Of a stretch of 46,660 nt of DNA, positions 1-10,263 are shown in pieces. Position numbers and translations under genes: made by a program. The DNA is from an uncultured Actinomycetes bacterium (lineage in GTDB: Bacteria > Actinomycetota > Actinomycetes > Nanopelagicales > Nanopelagicaceae). The notes below the pieces were generated by a model. That model was given only the letters and a program-made list of their open reading frames with translations, was not told the DNA's origin and made no database searches. Within the stretch, counting starts at the first letter, position 1. Each line of letters opens with the position of its first letter. Location of the stretch: positions 69,633 to 116,292 of the forward strand of contig CAINRG010000033.1 of assembly GCA_903852585.1 (NCBI GenBank). The letters are read 5' to 3'.

Positions 1-87
1 AACTTCTTTGCTTGTAAAGTCTTGCGCAATTGCAGCAATCAACTCGCCCTTTTCAAGGCGTTGCGCTATCTCAAGGGGGAAGTCCAC
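1..87 (-). CDS. hisI: Phosphoribosyl-AMP cyclohydrolase (HisI), N-terminal part, cut by window edge
   Basis: Only the first 29 codons are inside the window; the gene continues past position 1. I place the start at a GTG (85-87), 24 nt after the hisF stop, in the same frame as hisF. The residues LEKGELIAAIAQDFTSKEVL resemble the N-terminus of HisI, where a hydrophobic strand followed by QD and a VLM-type segment opens the fold. HisI hydrolyses phosphoribosyl-AMP, the third step of histidine synthesis, in the cytoplasm. Position after hisF in a hisDCBHAFI order supports the call. No clear Shine-Dalgarno sequence is seen, so translation may be coupled to hisF. The zinc and magnesium ligands of the family lie outside the window and cannot be checked. 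Confidence 0.75.
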   Translation of the reverse strand, partial: MDFPLEIAQRLEKGELIAAIAQDFTSKEV

Positions 88-111
88 GGGGATATTCTGC
101 CGTACCCAGTG

Positions 112-873
112 CTACTGGCGAACCGGATATCTAGCCGCCGCTAATTCATTCTTTACTTCTGCGATAGTAAATGTTCCAAAATGGAAGACAGAGGCGGCCA
201 AGAGCGCATCAGCCCCAGCCCCCAAAGCATCAGAAAAATCAGAAACTTTTCCTGCCCCTCCGCTGGCAATGATGGGAACGCTCACTACATCTCGAGCAGC
301 CTTAATGAGCTCCAGATCAAAGCCCTTCCGGGTTCCATCCGCATCCATCGAGTTCAGAAGTATTTCCCCCACTCCCCTGGCGACTGCACTTTCCATCCAT
401 TCAAGGGCATCCATTCCTGCACTTTGACGTCCGCCATGGGTTGTTACTTCAAAGCCCGAGACGGTATTCGCGCGTCGCGCATCAATAGAGAGAACGAGTA
501 CTTGATTTCCAAAACGATCAGCAATTTCATTGATCAACTGTGGGCGCTTTATAGCCGCAGTATTGATAGAGACCTTATCTGCACCTGCTCGAAGTAATTG
601 GTTAACATCACGTACTTCTCTTATTCCCCCGCCAACTGTGAGTGGAATAAAAACTTCTTCGGCAGTTCGACTGACAACATCCAAAGTTGTGGAACGATCA
701 TCCACACTTGCTGATATATCCAGAAATGTTAATTCATCAGCCCCTTCGCGCCCATAGCGCGCCGCAAGTTCGACTGGGTCACCTGCATCCATTAAATTTT
801 CGAAATTGATGCCTTTAACAACACGACCATTATCAACATCAAGACATGGGATGATTCTCTTTGCAAGCGTCAT
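112..873 (-). CDS. hisF: Imidazole glycerol phosphate synthase, cyclase subunit HisF
   Basis: 253 residues, the usual length for this TIM-barrel protein. HisF takes ammonia from HisH and converts PRFAR to imidazole glycerol phosphate plus AICAR. The two catalytic aspartates are visible: D12 in [15 protein letters not shown] and D131 in [10 protein letters not shown]. The phosphate-binding GGGIR and ASGGAG segments are also present. The ATG start overlaps the hisA stop by 4 bp (ATGA, 870-873), so translation is probably coupled. It is the sixth gene of the his operon. Nothing is odd about it; identification is secure from the full-length match to the family. Confidence 0.97.
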   Translation of the reverse strand: MTLAKRIIPCLDVDNGRVVKGINFENLMDAGDPVELAARYGREGADELTFLDISASVDDRSTTLDVVSRTAEEVFIPLTVGGGIREVRDVNQLLRAGADKVSINTAAIKRPQLINEIADRFGNQVLVLSIDARRANTVSGFEVTTHGGRQSAGMDALEWMESAVARGVGEILLNSMDADGTRKGFDLELIKAARDVVSVPIIASGGAGKVSDFSDALGAGADALLAASVFHFGTFTIAEVKNELAAARYPVRQ

Positions 874-1592
874 TTCGTTACCGAAAGTGCTTCTTCCAAT
901 GTAAATGCGCCGGCGTACAGAGCCTTTCCTACGATGGCGCCTTCTACGCCAATATCTCTGAGCTCTCGAATTGCAATCAAATCCGCAAGAGTTGAAACGC
1001 CACCACTTGCAACAATTGGCTTAGATGTTGCCGAGCAAACTTCGCGAAGTAATTCAAGATTCGGACCTGCAAGCGTTCCATCTTTGGCAACATCGGTAAC
1101 GATATATCGGGCACATCCATCACGATCGAGTCGCTCAATCGTTTCAAAGAGATCTCCACCCTCACGAGTCCATCCGCGCGCTGCCAATGTATGCCCTCGA
1201 ACGTCAAGGCCAACCGCGATGCGATCTCCAAATTCGCAAATCACCTTCGAAGTCCATTCAGGGTCTTCAAGCGCAGCAGTTCCAAGATTGACACGCTTGC
1301 ACCCTGTAGCAAGTGCTCGACGAAGTGTTTCATCGTCGCGAATGCCGCCTGAGAGCTCAACATCTATCTCGACAGATGAAATCACATCGGCGAGTAATTC
1401 TGCATTGCTACCAATTCCAAATGCTGCATCCAGATCGACAAGATGAATCCATTCTGCCCCTGCAGCGACAAATTCACGAGCTACATCGAGAGGATTTCCA
1501 TACTGACTTTCATGTGAAAGCTCACCTTGCACAAGGCGCACCGCAAGGCCGCCTTTAACGTCAATAGCGGGTAATAGTTCAAGTTTTTTCAT
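870..1592 (-). CDS. priA: Phosphoribosyl isomerase A (PriA/HisA type)
   Basis: 240 residues from the ATG at 1592, chosen because it overlaps the hisH stop as ATGA; a five-residue upstream extension is possible but less likely. The enzyme isomerises ProFAR to PRFAR in histidine synthesis. D11 and D167 match the general acid/base pair, and R19, R139 and W141 match positions that in actinobacterial PriA serve dual HisA/TrpF substrate use. Segments such as [10 protein letters not shown] and [11 protein letters not shown] are close to mycobacterial PriA as I remember it. I infer a bifunctional enzyme that also acts in tryptophan synthesis; this would be firmer if no trpF exists elsewhere in the genome. 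Confidence 0.93.
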   Translation of the reverse strand: MKKLELLPAIDVKGGLAVRLVQGELSHESQYGNPLDVAREFVAAGAEWIHLVDLDAAFGIGSNAELLADVISSVEIDVELSGGIRDDETLRRALATGCKRVNLGTAALEDPEWTSKVICEFGDRIAVGLDVRGHTLAARGWTREGGDLFETIERLDRDGCARYIVTDVAKDGTLAGPNLELLREVCSATSKPIVASGGVSTLADLIAIRELRDIGVEGAIVGKALYAGAFTLEEALSVTK

Positions 1593-2179
1593 ATCGAAGC
1601 TGCCCAATTCTTAATAAGTTGCAATCCCGCATCTCCACTCTTCTCTGGGTGAAATTGCGTGATAAAAACATTATCTTTTTCTACAGCGGATACAAATCTT
1701 TCGCCATATGTTGTCCACGTGGAATTGCTATTGCTCGGGGAAATTTTCGCTGCATAGGAATGTACAAAATAAAATGATTGATCTTCAACACCCGCAAAAA
1801 GTGGTGACGAATCTTCAACACTATTCCAGCCAATGTGAGGCAAAACGGGTGCGCTAATTTCAGAAACTTGACCGTCGAAGATTCCTAGCCCTTGATGAAC
1901 TCCTTTTTCTAGTCCTTCAGAGAAAAAGATTTGCATTCCTACGCAAATTCCAAAGACTGGTTTTCCGGTGGCTACTGCTTCTCGAACAAGTTGATCGCCA
2001 CCAATTGAGATTAGCTGTTGCATGCAAGCACCAAACGCTCCAACGCCAGGGATGACATATGCATCAGCGTTCAAAAAAGATTCGCTACTTGACGAGATTG
2101 TGACGCTATGTCCGGTCAATTCAAAAGCTCGTTGAGCTGATCGGAGATTGCCTGAACCATAATCAAGAATGGATATCAA
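1589..2179 (-). CDS. hisH: Imidazole glycerol phosphate synthase, glutaminase subunit HisH
   Basis: 196 residues. HisH is a class I glutamine amidotransferase that supplies ammonia to HisF. The catalytic triad is visible: C79 in FGICVGMQ, with H177 and E179 in QFHPEKSG. The start is TTG at 2177-2179, which overlaps the hisB stop by 4 bp (TTGA), the same arrangement as the ATGA overlaps elsewhere in this operon. No ATG near the N-terminus would keep the conserved [10 protein letters not shown] strand, so TTG is the only good choice. Low initiation at TTG may be compensated by translational coupling with hisB. Confidence 0.96.
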   Translation of the reverse strand: MISILDYGSGNLRSAQRAFELTGHSVTISSSSESFLNADAYVIPGVGAFGACMQQLISIGGDQLVREAVATGKPVFGICVGMQIFFSEGLEKGVHQGLGIFDGQVSEISAPVLPHIGWNSVEDSSPLFAGVEDQSFYFVHSYAAKISPSNSNSTWTTYGERFVSAVEKDNVFITQFHPEKSGDAGLQLIKNWAASI

Positions 2180-2772
2180 AGAGAACCCTTAGTGGATGGA
2201 ATTCCTGCTACGCGGTTATCGACCGTGACAGCATCGCGAAGTGCGCGAGCAACCGCCTTAAATTGAGCCTCAAAAACATGGTGTGCGTTACGTCCTTCGA
2301 GAACTCGAATGTGCAGGGCAATACGAGCTTCTGCGACGATGCTCTCCCAGATGTGGCGACCAAGAGTTGTATCAAATGTTCCAATTAATTCAACTATCTC
2401 TGGTTGACGATGAACGATGTACGGGCGGCCAGATAAATCAACTGCCGCTTGTACCAAAACTTCATCAAGGGGGACCATGGAATCTCCAAAGCGCCTGATG
2501 CCTGCTTTATCTCCGAGTGCTTCGCGAAGAGCTTGCCCAAATGCAAGAGATGTATCTTCAACTGTGTGATGCGAATCCACATCCACATCTCCAACAGTCT
2601 TTACAGTCAGATCAAACCCGGCATGCTTTCCTAGTTGGGAGAGCATGTGATCAAAAAATGGAACGCCGGTATCAATGTCAATAATTCCTGACCCATCAAG
2701 GTTCAATGAGACACTTACTTTCGACTCTTTTGTTTCACGAACAACAAGAGCAGAGCGGGCGGAAGTAGTCAT
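2176..2772 (-). CDS. hisB: Imidazoleglycerol-phosphate dehydratase HisB
   Basis: 198 residues, a single-domain dehydratase as in Actinobacteria and plants, without the phosphatase domain fused to it in E. coli. It dehydrates imidazole glycerol phosphate to imidazole acetol phosphate. The duplicated metal-binding motifs are clear: DSHHTVEDT near residues 66-74 and a HHVFEAQFKA motif in the second half. It sits 29 nt after hisC and ends in a TTGA overlap with hisH. The histidinol-phosphate phosphatase step is not encoded in this stretch of the operon and must be elsewhere. Confidence 0.97.
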   Translation of the reverse strand: MTTSARSALVVRETKESKVSVSLNLDGSGIIDIDTGVPFFDHMLSQLGKHAGFDLTVKTVGDVDVDSHHTVEDTSLAFGQALREALGDKAGIRRFGDSMVPLDEVLVQAAVDLSGRPYIVHRQPEIVELIGTFDTTLGRHIWESIVAEARIALHIRVLEGRNAHHVFEAQFKAVARALRDAVTVDNRVAGIPSTKGSL

Positions 2773-2801
2773 GAAGTCACTTTCTTCTGGAGAGGTCTGT
2801 A

Positions 2802-3899
2802 TTATTGCGCAATTTCCTGCAGCGCTGCTAGGAATTGTTGATTTTCGGCGACAGTGCCGACTGTAACTCGTAAGTAACCTTCGAGCCCAACATCGCGAAT
2901 CAAGATTCCGCGTTTGAGGAACTCATTCCAAATCTCGGCCGATGATTTTGAGAAGCCGGAGAAAAGAATGAAGTTTGCAGAACTATCGAGTGCTTTCCAC
3001 CCTGCATCCTCAATCCCTCTCACAAGAAGATCCCGACCTGAAACTAAATCGTCAATACCTGATTGCATCAAAGTTGAATTGTCGATAGCAACTTCTGCCG
3101 CAGCTTGGGTCAAAGCGCTGAGATGATATGGAAGACGTGTCACTAACGCGGCATCGATGACCCTTGGATCGGCTACCAGATACCCCACACGAACTCCAGC
3201 AAATGCAAATGCCTTACTCATAGTTCGCGACGAAAGAACATGCGGCATTGATCCGATGAGTGTGACAGCACTTTTCTCAAGGGAAAATTCAGCATAAGCC
3301 TCATCAACAACGAGGAGTGCCCCTACTTCTCCCGCTGCTTGCGCAATTTGGGTGATAATGGAAATGGGAGTTGATGTTCCAGAAGGGTTGTTCGGTGTGG
3401 TGAGAAAAACAAGTGAAGGTTTTTCTCTTTGGATTTCCTTTATGGCCTCTACCGCGTTAATCGAGAAATCTTTCTTCCGAGATCCCTCCACCCATCGCGT
3501 ACCCGTCGTTCGAGCAATAAGAGGGTGCACTGAATACGAGGGAGTGAAGCCCAGCGCTGTCCGACCAGTCCCACCGCATGCAAGAAAGATTGTTTGAAGA
3601 ATCTCATTGCTTCCGTTTGCAGCCCAAATATTTTCGACCGAGAAGTTGAGACCACTTTGCGCGGATATGTATCCTGCCAGCTTTGAACGAAGTCGAACGG
3701 CATCGCGGTCGGGGTATCGGTTCAGCCCTGCAACTACATTTTTAATCTGCGCAAGTATCTTCTCTTGAACTTCTTTGGGAAGTGAAAAGGGATTTTCATT
3801 TGTATTAAGTTGAGTTACATCACCAATCTGAGGTGCGCCATATGGGGTTAAAGATTGAAGTTCTTCACGTAAGGGTAACCACGATGGCCAATTACTCAT
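2802..3899 (-). CDS. hisC: Histidinol-phosphate aminotransferase HisC
   Basis: 365 residues, fold type I PLP aminotransferase. It converts imidazole acetol phosphate to histidinol phosphate using glutamate. The PLP lysine is K229 in [17 protein letters not shown], and D199 in VVDEAY is the residue that pairs with the pyridine nitrogen; TNENPF and NNPSG motifs are also seen. The ATG overlaps the hisD stop by 4 bp (ATGA at 3896-3899). Related aminotransferases that act on aromatic amino acids look similar, but the operon position settles the role. Confidence 0.96.
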   Translation of the reverse strand: MSNWPSWLPLREELQSLTPYGAPQIGDVTQLNTNENPFSLPKEVQEKILAQIKNVVAGLNRYPDRDAVRLRSKLAGYISAQSGLNFSVENIWAANGSNEILQTIFLACGGTGRTALGFTPSYSVHPLIARTTGTRWVEGSRKKDFSINAVEAIKEIQREKPSLVFLTTPNNPSGTSTPISIITQIAQAAGEVGALLVVDEAYAEFSLEKSAVTLIGSMPHVLSSRTMSKAFAFAGVRVGYLVADPRVIDAALVTRLPYHLSALTQAAAEVAIDNSTLMQSGIDDLVSGRDLLVRGIEDAGWKALDSSANFILFSGFSKSSAEIWNEFLKRGILIRDVGLEGYLRVTVGTVAENQQFLAALQEIAQ

Positions 3900-5200
3900 C
3901 TCAATCGTACTTTCATTGCATCACCATGCGCTGGAAGATCTTCGGAATTTGCCAGGGTAATCACATTTTGGGCAATATCTCGAAAAGATTTCTCGTCATA
4001 CTCAATGAAGTTCACGCCACGTAAAAAGCTTTGCACCGATAATCCGCTCGAGTGACATGCGCATCCCCCTGTGGGGAGAACGTGGTTTGACCCGGCCGAA
4101 TAGTCCCCCAACGAAACGGGTGAATATGCCCCAAGAAACACAGCGCCCGCATTTCGAATTTTTGCCGCTACTTCGCTCGAATTTCTTACAATAATTTCTA
4201 GATGTTCAGTTGCATAAGCATTTGCAACATCAATCGCTTGATCAATGGAGTCCACAAGAACAAGCGCGCTTTGAACCCCGCTGAGGGCGGCTCGAATGCG
4301 ATCTTCATGTTTTGTTGTGGAAAGTTGTTTTTCAAGCTCTAGCTCAACGGCAGCGATGAGCTTCTGTGAATCAGTAATGAGAATTGCAGCCGCAATCGTG
4401 TCATGTTCAGCCTGACTCATGAGATCTGCCGCAACATCTTGAGGCCGGGCCGAGCCATCAGCAATGATTGCAATTTCCGTTGGGCCAGCTTCAGAATCAA
4501 TGCCAATAAGACCACGAAGTGCTCGCTTCGCCGCAGCAACATAAATATTTCCTGGCCCTGTGACCATATCGACATTCGCACAAACGCCTTCAACTCCATA
4601 CGCAAACATTGCGATCGCTTGGGCTCCACCCACTGCGTACACCTCGGTTATGCCAAGGAGTGCGCATGTTGCAAGGATTGTTGGGTGCGGAAGGCCACCA
4701 AACTCCTTTTGCGGTGGTGAAGAAACTGCAATGCTTTGGACTTCAGCGATTTGGGCAGGGATGACATTCATCATCACAGAACTTGGATATACCGCTTTGC
4801 CACCTGGAACATAGAGCCCGACGCGATCAACGGGAATCCATCTCTGCGTGACGGTTCCCCCATCAACGACTTTCGTTAATTGTGAATTTCTCTTTTGATC
4901 GGTATGAACTCTTGTGATTCGAAGAATTGCCTCATCCAGCGCTACGCGAACTTGAGGATCAAGTTGGGCAAGAGAGCGATCGAGCACCTCTTGTGGAACT
5001 CTCACAGTTTGCGGTGAAACGCCATCAAATTGAAAACCAAAGTCTTGAAGGGTTTTCTCGTTTCCATTTTTTACCGCCTCTAGAACAGGGGCGATAGCTA
5101 CGAGTGCCGCTTCAATATCCATCACAGCTCGTGGAAGTTGTTGACGATAACCGCGCTTATCTAAATCTTTTCCTCGAAGGTCGAGTTGGCGGATAATCAT
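3896..5200 (-). CDS. hisD: Histidinol dehydrogenase HisD
   Basis: 434 residues, normal for HisD. It oxidises histidinol to histidine in two NAD-dependent steps, using one zinc ion. The [12 protein letters not shown] segment carries the catalytic Glu-His pair, and [11 protein letters not shown] and the C-terminal [11 protein letters not shown] carry typical metal and substrate ligands. It is the first gene of the his operon. The ATG at 5200 has no good Shine-Dalgarno sequence; instead a TAGAAT box ends 6 nt before it, suggesting a leaderless mRNA (see the promoter entry). Confidence 0.97.
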   Translation of the reverse strand: MIIRQLDLRGKDLDKRGYRQQLPRAVMDIEAALVAIAPVLEAVKNGNEKTLQDFGFQFDGVSPQTVRVPQEVLDRSLAQLDPQVRVALDEAILRITRVHTDQKRNSQLTKVVDGGTVTQRWIPVDRVGLYVPGGKAVYPSSVMMNVIPAQIAEVQSIAVSSPPQKEFGGLPHPTILATCALLGITEVYAVGGAQAIAMFAYGVEGVCANVDMVTGPGNIYVAAAKRALRGLIGIDSEAGPTEIAIIADGSARPQDVAADLMSQAEHDTIAAAILITDSQKLIAAVELELEKQLSTTKHEDRIRAALSGVQSALVLVDSIDQAIDVANAYATEHLEIIVRNSSEVAAKIRNAGAVFLGAYSPVSLGDYSAGSNHVLPTGGCACHSSGLSVQSFLRGVNFIEYDEKSFRDIAQNVITLANSEDLPAHGDAMKVRLR

Positions 5201-5206
5201 GAGCCA

Positions 5207-5212
5207 ATTCTA
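5207..5212 (-). promoter_or_regulatory. Candidate -10 box of the his operon, leaderless start
   Basis: TAGAAT on the minus strand, 6 nt before the hisD ATG, inside the 46-bp gap after dnaE. The spacing would put the transcription start at or next to the ATG. No strong -35 element is seen at 16-18 nt. The lack of a Shine-Dalgarno sequence before hisD agrees with a leaderless transcript. Inference only. Confidence 0.45.
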
Positions 5213-5246
5213 CTTGCCCCAAGAGGTGACAGGTTGCCGATAAAAG

Positions 5247-8200
5247 TTAAAGGGCAGGCAGGCAATCTGGCCCAAGGACCTGTTTTAAATCTGCTGAAAG
5301 ACTGGGAGATGAAGTTACTCGTAAGTCATCATCGAGTTTCATCACCACTCCACCTTTGCCGTCATCCAGACGAAGGTGTACTTCTCGTGCACCTGGATGG
5401 GATCGCAAAATCTCTTTCATGCGGTCCACCAGTGGAGGAGTCACGCGGGAAGATTCAACACTTATAAGCAATGGACCAGTAGGCCCTTGGCTTATATCTG
5501 GCATCGACATCTCTATCGCCGTAAATCGAAGAGCTTCTTCGCGTTTGTCGACGCGCCCGCGAACAACGACAACTCGATCCTCGACAAGGTTAAGGGCGTG
5601 GGTTGTATATGCATTTGCAAAGAACATCACATCCTGCGCGCCTTCCAAATCTTCAACGGTCACAATGGCCCAGGCATTGCCTTGCTTAGAGACTTTTCGT
5701 TGCACCTGCGTGATGAGGCCTCCAATGGAGATGATCTGCTCGTGGGCAATTCCCTCATCAGTTAGTTGACCAATGGGAATATCAACCGCCGCACGCAATA
5801 TATGTTCCACGCCTAATAGTGGATGATCGGAAACATAGAGGCCGAGCATTTCTCGCTCATATGCAAGCAGGGAGGATTTGTCCCACTCCCCTTGTGGAAT
5901 ATTTAATTCAACGCCGGTCATCTGCGTATCGCCAATGGGTGCTGAACCAAAAAGATCGAATTGTCCGATGGCTTCGGCACGCTTTGTTTCATTGACGGCA
6001 TCAATTGCTTCGAGATAGACCATCATCAACCCTTTTCGTGTATGACCAAGGGAATCAAAGGCTCCTGCCTTAATTAAGGATTCAATCGTCTTCTTATTAC
6101 ACACATTCTGTTCTGATTTTGCCAAGAAATCACCGAAGGACTCATAACGACCTTTATCGATGCGAACTTTCACAATGGTTTCAGTGACATTTTCACCGAC
6201 ATTGCGAATTGCACTAAGACCAAATCGAATATCTTTACCAAGTGCCGCATAGTCAGAGAGCGATTCATTGACATCAGGTGCCAACACATTGATGCCCATA
6301 CGGCGACATTCATTGAGATATTGCGCGCTCTTGTCTTTGTCATCGCGCACACTTGTGAGAAGTGCGGCCATATATTCTGTTGCAAAGTTCGCCTTTAGGT
6401 AAGCAGTCCAGTACGAGACAAGTCCATACCCAGCAGTATGTGATCTATTAAAGGCGTAGTCCGAGAATGGGATCAGCGTTTCCCACAACTTCTTTATGGC
6501 TCCATCGGAGAAACCATTTTTCTTCATTCCTTCTTCAAAGTTCACATATTCTTTATCGAGGATATCTTTATTCTTCTTACCCATTGCTTTGCGAAGAAGA
6601 TCTGCGCGACCAAGTGAAAAACCCGCCACTTTTTGGGCGATAGCCATAACCTGCTCCTGATAAACAATCAGGCCATATGTGTCATCGAGAATTTCACCCA
6701 GAGGTTCTGAGAGCTCTGGGTGGATTGGTTCTACAGGCTTTCGTCGATTCTTGCGATCTGCATAATCGGTATGGGCGTTTACTCCCATAGGACCAGGGCG
6801 ATAAAGAGCAAGAACAGCAGAGATATCTTCGAAAGAGTCAGGCGACATTTGCTTGAGCAGTGAGCGCATCGGACCGCCATCCAACTGGAAAACTCCCAAT
6901 GTTTCACCCTTTGAAAGAAGTTCAAAGGTCTTTTTATCGTCCAGCGTAAGCGTCGAAAGATCGACAACAACTCCTTGGTTTGCCTGAATATTTTCCAAAC
7001 AAATATCAATGACCGAGAGATTTCGAAGTCCTAAGAAATCCATCTTAAGTAATCCGATTGCTTCGCAAGCGCCCATGTCGAACTGCGTGATAATGGCACC
7101 ATCGCTTTCACGACGATGAATAGGAATAACATCCAAAAGTGGATCACGGGAAAGGATGACGCCAGCGGCGTGCACGCCCCACTGACGCTTTAACCCTTCT
7201 AAGCCTTTTGCTGTATCAACAATGCGCTTTGCATCAGGATCACTTTCGTAAATGCTTCGGAATTCAGCAGCTTCTCCATACCGGTCATCCTTGGGATCAA
7301 AAACTCCGGACAATGTGATGTCTTTTCCCATAACTGTGGGAGGCAGAGCTTTTGTCACTTTGTCCCCAATTGCGTATGGGTAACCAAGAACCCGGGTTGC
7401 ATCTTTGAGGGCTTGCTTCGATTTAATATTTGAATAAGTAATAATCTGAGCAACTCGATCTTCACCGTAAGTATCTGTTGCATATTGAATCATCTCTGAA
7501 CGTCTACGTTCATCGAAGTCCAAATCAATATCGGGCATAGAGATACGCTCTGGATTGAGAAAACGCTCGAACAAGAGTCCGTGTCTGATGGGATCAAGTG
7601 CGGTAATACCCAGTGCATAGGAAACAAGTGATCCCGCAGCAGATCCTCTACCAGGTCCAACACGAATACCTACATCACGAGCATGAGAACATAAATCTGA
7701 AACGACTAGAAAATATCCTGGGAAACCCATCGTGATCATGACGCTCAGCTCGTAATCCAAACGTGCTTGATATTCTTGCGAAACCTTTCCTTCGCAACGA
7801 ACTTGAAGTCCTTCATTAGCCAACTTTGTAAGCCATGAAACTTCAGTCTCCCCCGAAGGAACGGGGAATTGTGGCATCAAATTTTCGCCCTCACGCATGG
7901 TGATGTTGCAACGTTCAGCAATGAGTAAGGTGTTATCACATGCTTCAGGCATATCGGAAAAGAGTTCGCGCATTTCTGCCGCTGTCTTTACGTAAAATTC
8001 ATCATTTTCAAATTTAAATCTTTTCGGATCTGCGATAGTGGATCCTGACTGTACGCACAAGAGGGCTTCGTGGGCGCTGAAATCCTCTTTTTTCGTGTAA
8101 TGAAGATCATTTGTCGCAAGAAGAGGAAGCCCGAGCTCTTTTCCAAGCTTGAGTAAATCCTTTCGAACTCGTGTCTCAATATCGATTCCGTGATCCATTA

Positions 8201-8822
8201 CTTCAAGAAAGAAGTTTTCTTTTCCGAAGATATCTCGTAGTTCGCTCGCAGATTTAATTGCCTCTTTATATGCACCCATACGAAGGCGAGTTTGGATTTC
8301 TCCACCTGGGCACCCTGTTGTGGCGATAAGGCCCTCGGAATATCGTGAAAGAAGTTCTCGATCCATACGTGGCTTGTAGTAGAAACCTTCGAGAGAGGCA
8401 AGAGATGAGAGTTTGAAGAGATTGCTTAAGCCAGTGTTATTTTCAGCAAGAATTGTCATGTGAGTGTAAGCGCCACCACCGGAGACATCGTCTTCTCCGC
8501 CTTCAGCCCACTTAACACGCTTTTTTTCAAATCTACTTTCAGGAGCAACATAGGCTTCTATACCAATAATGGGTTTAACACCGGCCTTAACAGCCTGCTT
8601 ATTGAATTCAAAAGCTCCGAAAACATTTCCATGATCGGTAATCGCTATTGCAGGCATTTCTTGCCGCGCAACTTCAGCGACTAGCTCTTTGACGCGAGCA
8701 GCTCCGTCCAGCATTGAATACTCTGTATGAACGTGCAGATGCACGAAATTATCGGAGTTTGCAGATGGGCTTGATGACACGGTTGGGAGATTACTACTGG
8801 AACTATTCACCTTCTCGGACAT
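5247..8822 (-). CDS. dnaE: Replicative DNA polymerase III alpha subunit DnaE1
   Basis: About 1191 residues from the ATG at 8822; a TTG 15 nt upstream is in frame but less likely. Domains in order: N-terminal PHP domain (about 25-290), polymerase palm with MPDIDLDFDERRR near 430-441 and the third aspartate in GLLKMDFLG near 595, fingers, helix-hairpin-helix region, and a C-terminal OB fold. The PHP domain looks intact, with HLHVHTEYS, ITDHGNV, IGIEAYV, TTGCPGGE and ATNDLHYT, so it may proofread as shown for mycobacterial DnaE1 (family knowledge). The start overlaps the end of the rluD-type gene by 20 bp. This is the chromosomal replicase; a second, error-prone copy lies at 35804-39103. Confidence 0.97.
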   Translation of the reverse strand: MSEKVNSSSSNLPTVSSSPSANSDNFVHLHVHTEYSMLDGAARVKELVAEVARQEMPAIAITDHGNVFGAFEFNKQAVKAGVKPIIGIEAYVAPESRFEKKRVKWAEGGEDDVSGGGAYTHMTILAENNTGLSNLFKLSSLASLEGFYYKPRMDRELLSRYSEGLIATTGCPGGEIQTRLRMGAYKEAIKSASELRDIFGKENFFLEVMDHGIDIETRVRKDLLKLGKELGLPLLATNDLHYTKKEDFSAHEALLCVQSGSTIADPKRFKFENDEFYVKTAAEMRELFSDMPEACDNTLLIAERCNITMREGENLMPQFPVPSGETEVSWLTKLANEGLQVRCEGKVSQEYQARLDYELSVMITMGFPGYFLVVSDLCSHARDVGIRVGPGRGSAAGSLVSYALGITALDPIRHGLLFERFLNPERISMPDIDLDFDERRRSEMIQYATDTYGEDRVAQIITYSNIKSKQALKDATRVLGYPYAIGDKVTKALPPTVMGKDITLSGVFDPKDDRYGEAAEFRSIYESDPDAKRIVDTAKGLEGLKRQWGVHAAGVILSRDPLLDVIPIHRRESDGAIITQFDMGACEAIGLLKMDFLGLRNLSVIDICLENIQANQGVVVDLSTLTLDDKKTFELLSKGETLGVFQLDGGPMRSLLKQMSPDSFEDISAVLALYRPGPMGVNAHTDYADRKNRRKPVEPIHPELSEPLGEILDDTYGLIVYQEQVMAIAQKVAGFSLGRADLLRKAMGKKNKDILDKEYVNFEEGMKKNGFSDGAIKKLWETLIPFSDYAFNRSHTAGYGLVSYWTAYLKANFATEYMAALLTSVRDDKDKSAQYLNECRRMGINVLAPDVNESLSDYAALGKDIRFGLSAIRNVGENVTETIVKVRIDKGRYESFGDFLAKSEQNVCNKKTIESLIKAGAFDSLGHTRKGLMMVYLEAIDAVNETKRAEAIGQFDLFGSAPIGDTQMTGVELNIPQGEWDKSSLLAYEREMLGLYVSDHPLLGVEHILRAAVDIPIGQLTDEGIAHEQIISIGGLITQVQRKVSKQGNAWAIVTVEDLEGAQDVMFFANAYTTHALNLVEDRVVVVRGRVDKREEALRFTAIEMSMPDISQGPTGPLLISVESSRVTPPLVDRMKEILRSHPGAREVHLRLDDGKGGVVMKLDDDLRVTSSPSLSADLKQVLGPDCLPAL

Positions 8823-9756
8823 GCCCGAGAAGTGCAAGTGTGCGTGTCAGTTCGGCAGGATATTCACTGGTGAAGGCGAGTGGTGAGCCTGTGATCGGAT
8901 GGTTAAATCGTAACTCTTTGGCGTGGAGCCATGGTCGGGCCAACTCCAGGCGGGTAGCGATCGTGTGGTCTGCGCCATAAGTCATATCCCCTACCAGCGG
9001 GTGATGAAGAGCGGCAAAGTGAACGCGAATCTGATGTGTTCGACCAGTCTCCAACTCAATCTCCAACAGTGACACTGCTGGAAAATATTCGAGAGTCTTG
9101 TAATGAGTAACACTTGGCTTTCCGCCGAGCACCACTGCAAATCGATAATCTTCTTTTGGGTGACGATCGATAGGAGCATCGATTGTTCCTTCTGCAGGGT
9201 CCATATGTCCTTGAACGAGGGCGTGATAAACCTTTGTAACCGAGCGATCTCTAAATTGATCTTTAAGATTGCTATAGGAAGTTTCATCTTTTGCTAAAAC
9301 CATCAATCCAGTTGTACCCACGTCAAGGCGATGCACGACTCCTTGGCGTTCGGCAGCTCCGCTTGTAGTAACGGTAAAACCTGCTGCAATCACCGCACCG
9401 ATAACAGTTGGTCCATGCCATCCCGGGCTGGGATGAGCGGCAACGCCTGCTGGCTTGTTGATAACAATAATATTTTCATCATTGTAAACAACATCGAGTC
9501 CATCAATAGGGGTCGGAGTTAATTCCGGGGCCGCTTTTTGGGCGGGCATAAGAACCTCAAGGTGTTCATCTCCAACGACGCGATCTGACTTATTGATCAC
9601 TTTTCCGTGGCGCGTAACATCACCAGACTCAATTAAGTCGACGATGGTGGAACGAGAGATTCCTAAAAGGCGCGCAAGAGCCGCATCAACGCGTTCGTTA
9701 TGAAGGCCATCGGGGATGGTTACTATTTTTGCTTCGCGCTCAGTCACGTTTTTCAT
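8803..9756 (-). CDS. rluD: Ribosomal large subunit pseudouridine synthase, RluD-type
   Basis: 317 residues. An N-terminal S4 RNA-binding domain (about 18-70, ERVDAALARLLGISRSTIVDLI) precedes an RluA-family catalytic domain with the signature GVVHRLDVGTTGLMVLAKD; D145 is the catalytic aspartate. The S4-plus-RluA architecture and length fit the RluD/YlyB group that modifies 23S rRNA. Exact target uridines cannot be read from sequence. It overlaps lspA upstream by 17 bp and dnaE downstream by 20 bp. The lspA-rluD adjacency is common in many bacteria. Confidence 0.92.
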   Translation of the reverse strand: MKNVTEREAKIVTIPDGLHNERVDAALARLLGISRSTIVDLIESGDVTRHGKVINKSDRVVGDEHLEVLMPAQKAAPELTPTPIDGLDVVYNDENIIVINKPAGVAAHPSPGWHGPTVIGAVIAAGFTVTTSGAAERQGVVHRLDVGTTGLMVLAKDETSYSNLKDQFRDRSVTKVYHALVQGHMDPAEGTIDAPIDRHPKEDYRFAVVLGGKPSVTHYKTLEYFPAVSLLEIELETGRTHQIRVHFAALHHPLVGDMTYGADHTIATRLELARPWLHAKELRFNHPITGSPLAFTSEYPAELTRTLALLGHVREGE

Positions 9757-10246
9757 CTACTTTTCTCGGATTCATGGGTGCTGGATGTATGGGTGAAATA
9801 TTCTTGACGGTCAGGATACATGCCAATACAGCTGCTGCGAATATCGATGTATCTGCCAGATTAAATGTTGGCCAGTGTGGAAGTTCAATCCAATCAACTA
9901 CTTCTCCGCGTAGAAAACCTGGTGCTCGAAAAATACGATCGAGAAGGTTTCCAGAAACTCCTCCGAGAACAAGGCCGGCAACAAAAGCCCATCCCGCGGA
10001 TGTAAATCGACGAGCGAAAAAGAGTGTGACTGCAATGATGATCATTGCTAAGAGGGCGAAAAAGTACCCACCGGATGGAGCAAAACTGAATGCAGCCCCC
10101 GAATTAAAGGCGAGGTGAAGCTGAAGAAATGATCCAAGTATTCTTTTTGGAGATTGCGTTAAGAACTGGAGTGCAAGTTTCTTAGTAGAGAAGTCAAGAG
10201 CCAAAGAAATGAAGGTCACCCAGATGAGAACTCTGTGCGCTTTCAT
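9740..10246 (-). CDS. lspA: Lipoprotein signal peptidase II LspA
   Basis: 168 residues with four predicted membrane helices. LspA cleaves signal peptides of diacylglyceryl-prolipoproteins at the cytoplasmic membrane. The aspartate dyad is visible as D118 (GEVVDWIEL) and D132 (FNLADTSI), with the accompanying GNLLDRI motif and the LAFNSGAAFSF motif in the first half. It lies 17 nt after the DksA-like gene and overlaps the rluD-type gene, so the three are probably cotranscribed. Confidence 0.95.
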   Translation of the reverse strand: MKAHRVLIWVTFISLALDFSTKKLALQFLTQSPKRILGSFLQLHLAFNSGAAFSFAPSGGYFFALLAMIIIAVTLFFARRFTSAGWAFVAGLVLGGVSGNLLDRIFRAPGFLRGEVVDWIELPHWPTFNLADTSIFAAAVLACILTVKNISPIHPAPMNPRKVDEKRD

Positions 10247-10263
10247 ATTCGTTGGAGCTTTGA

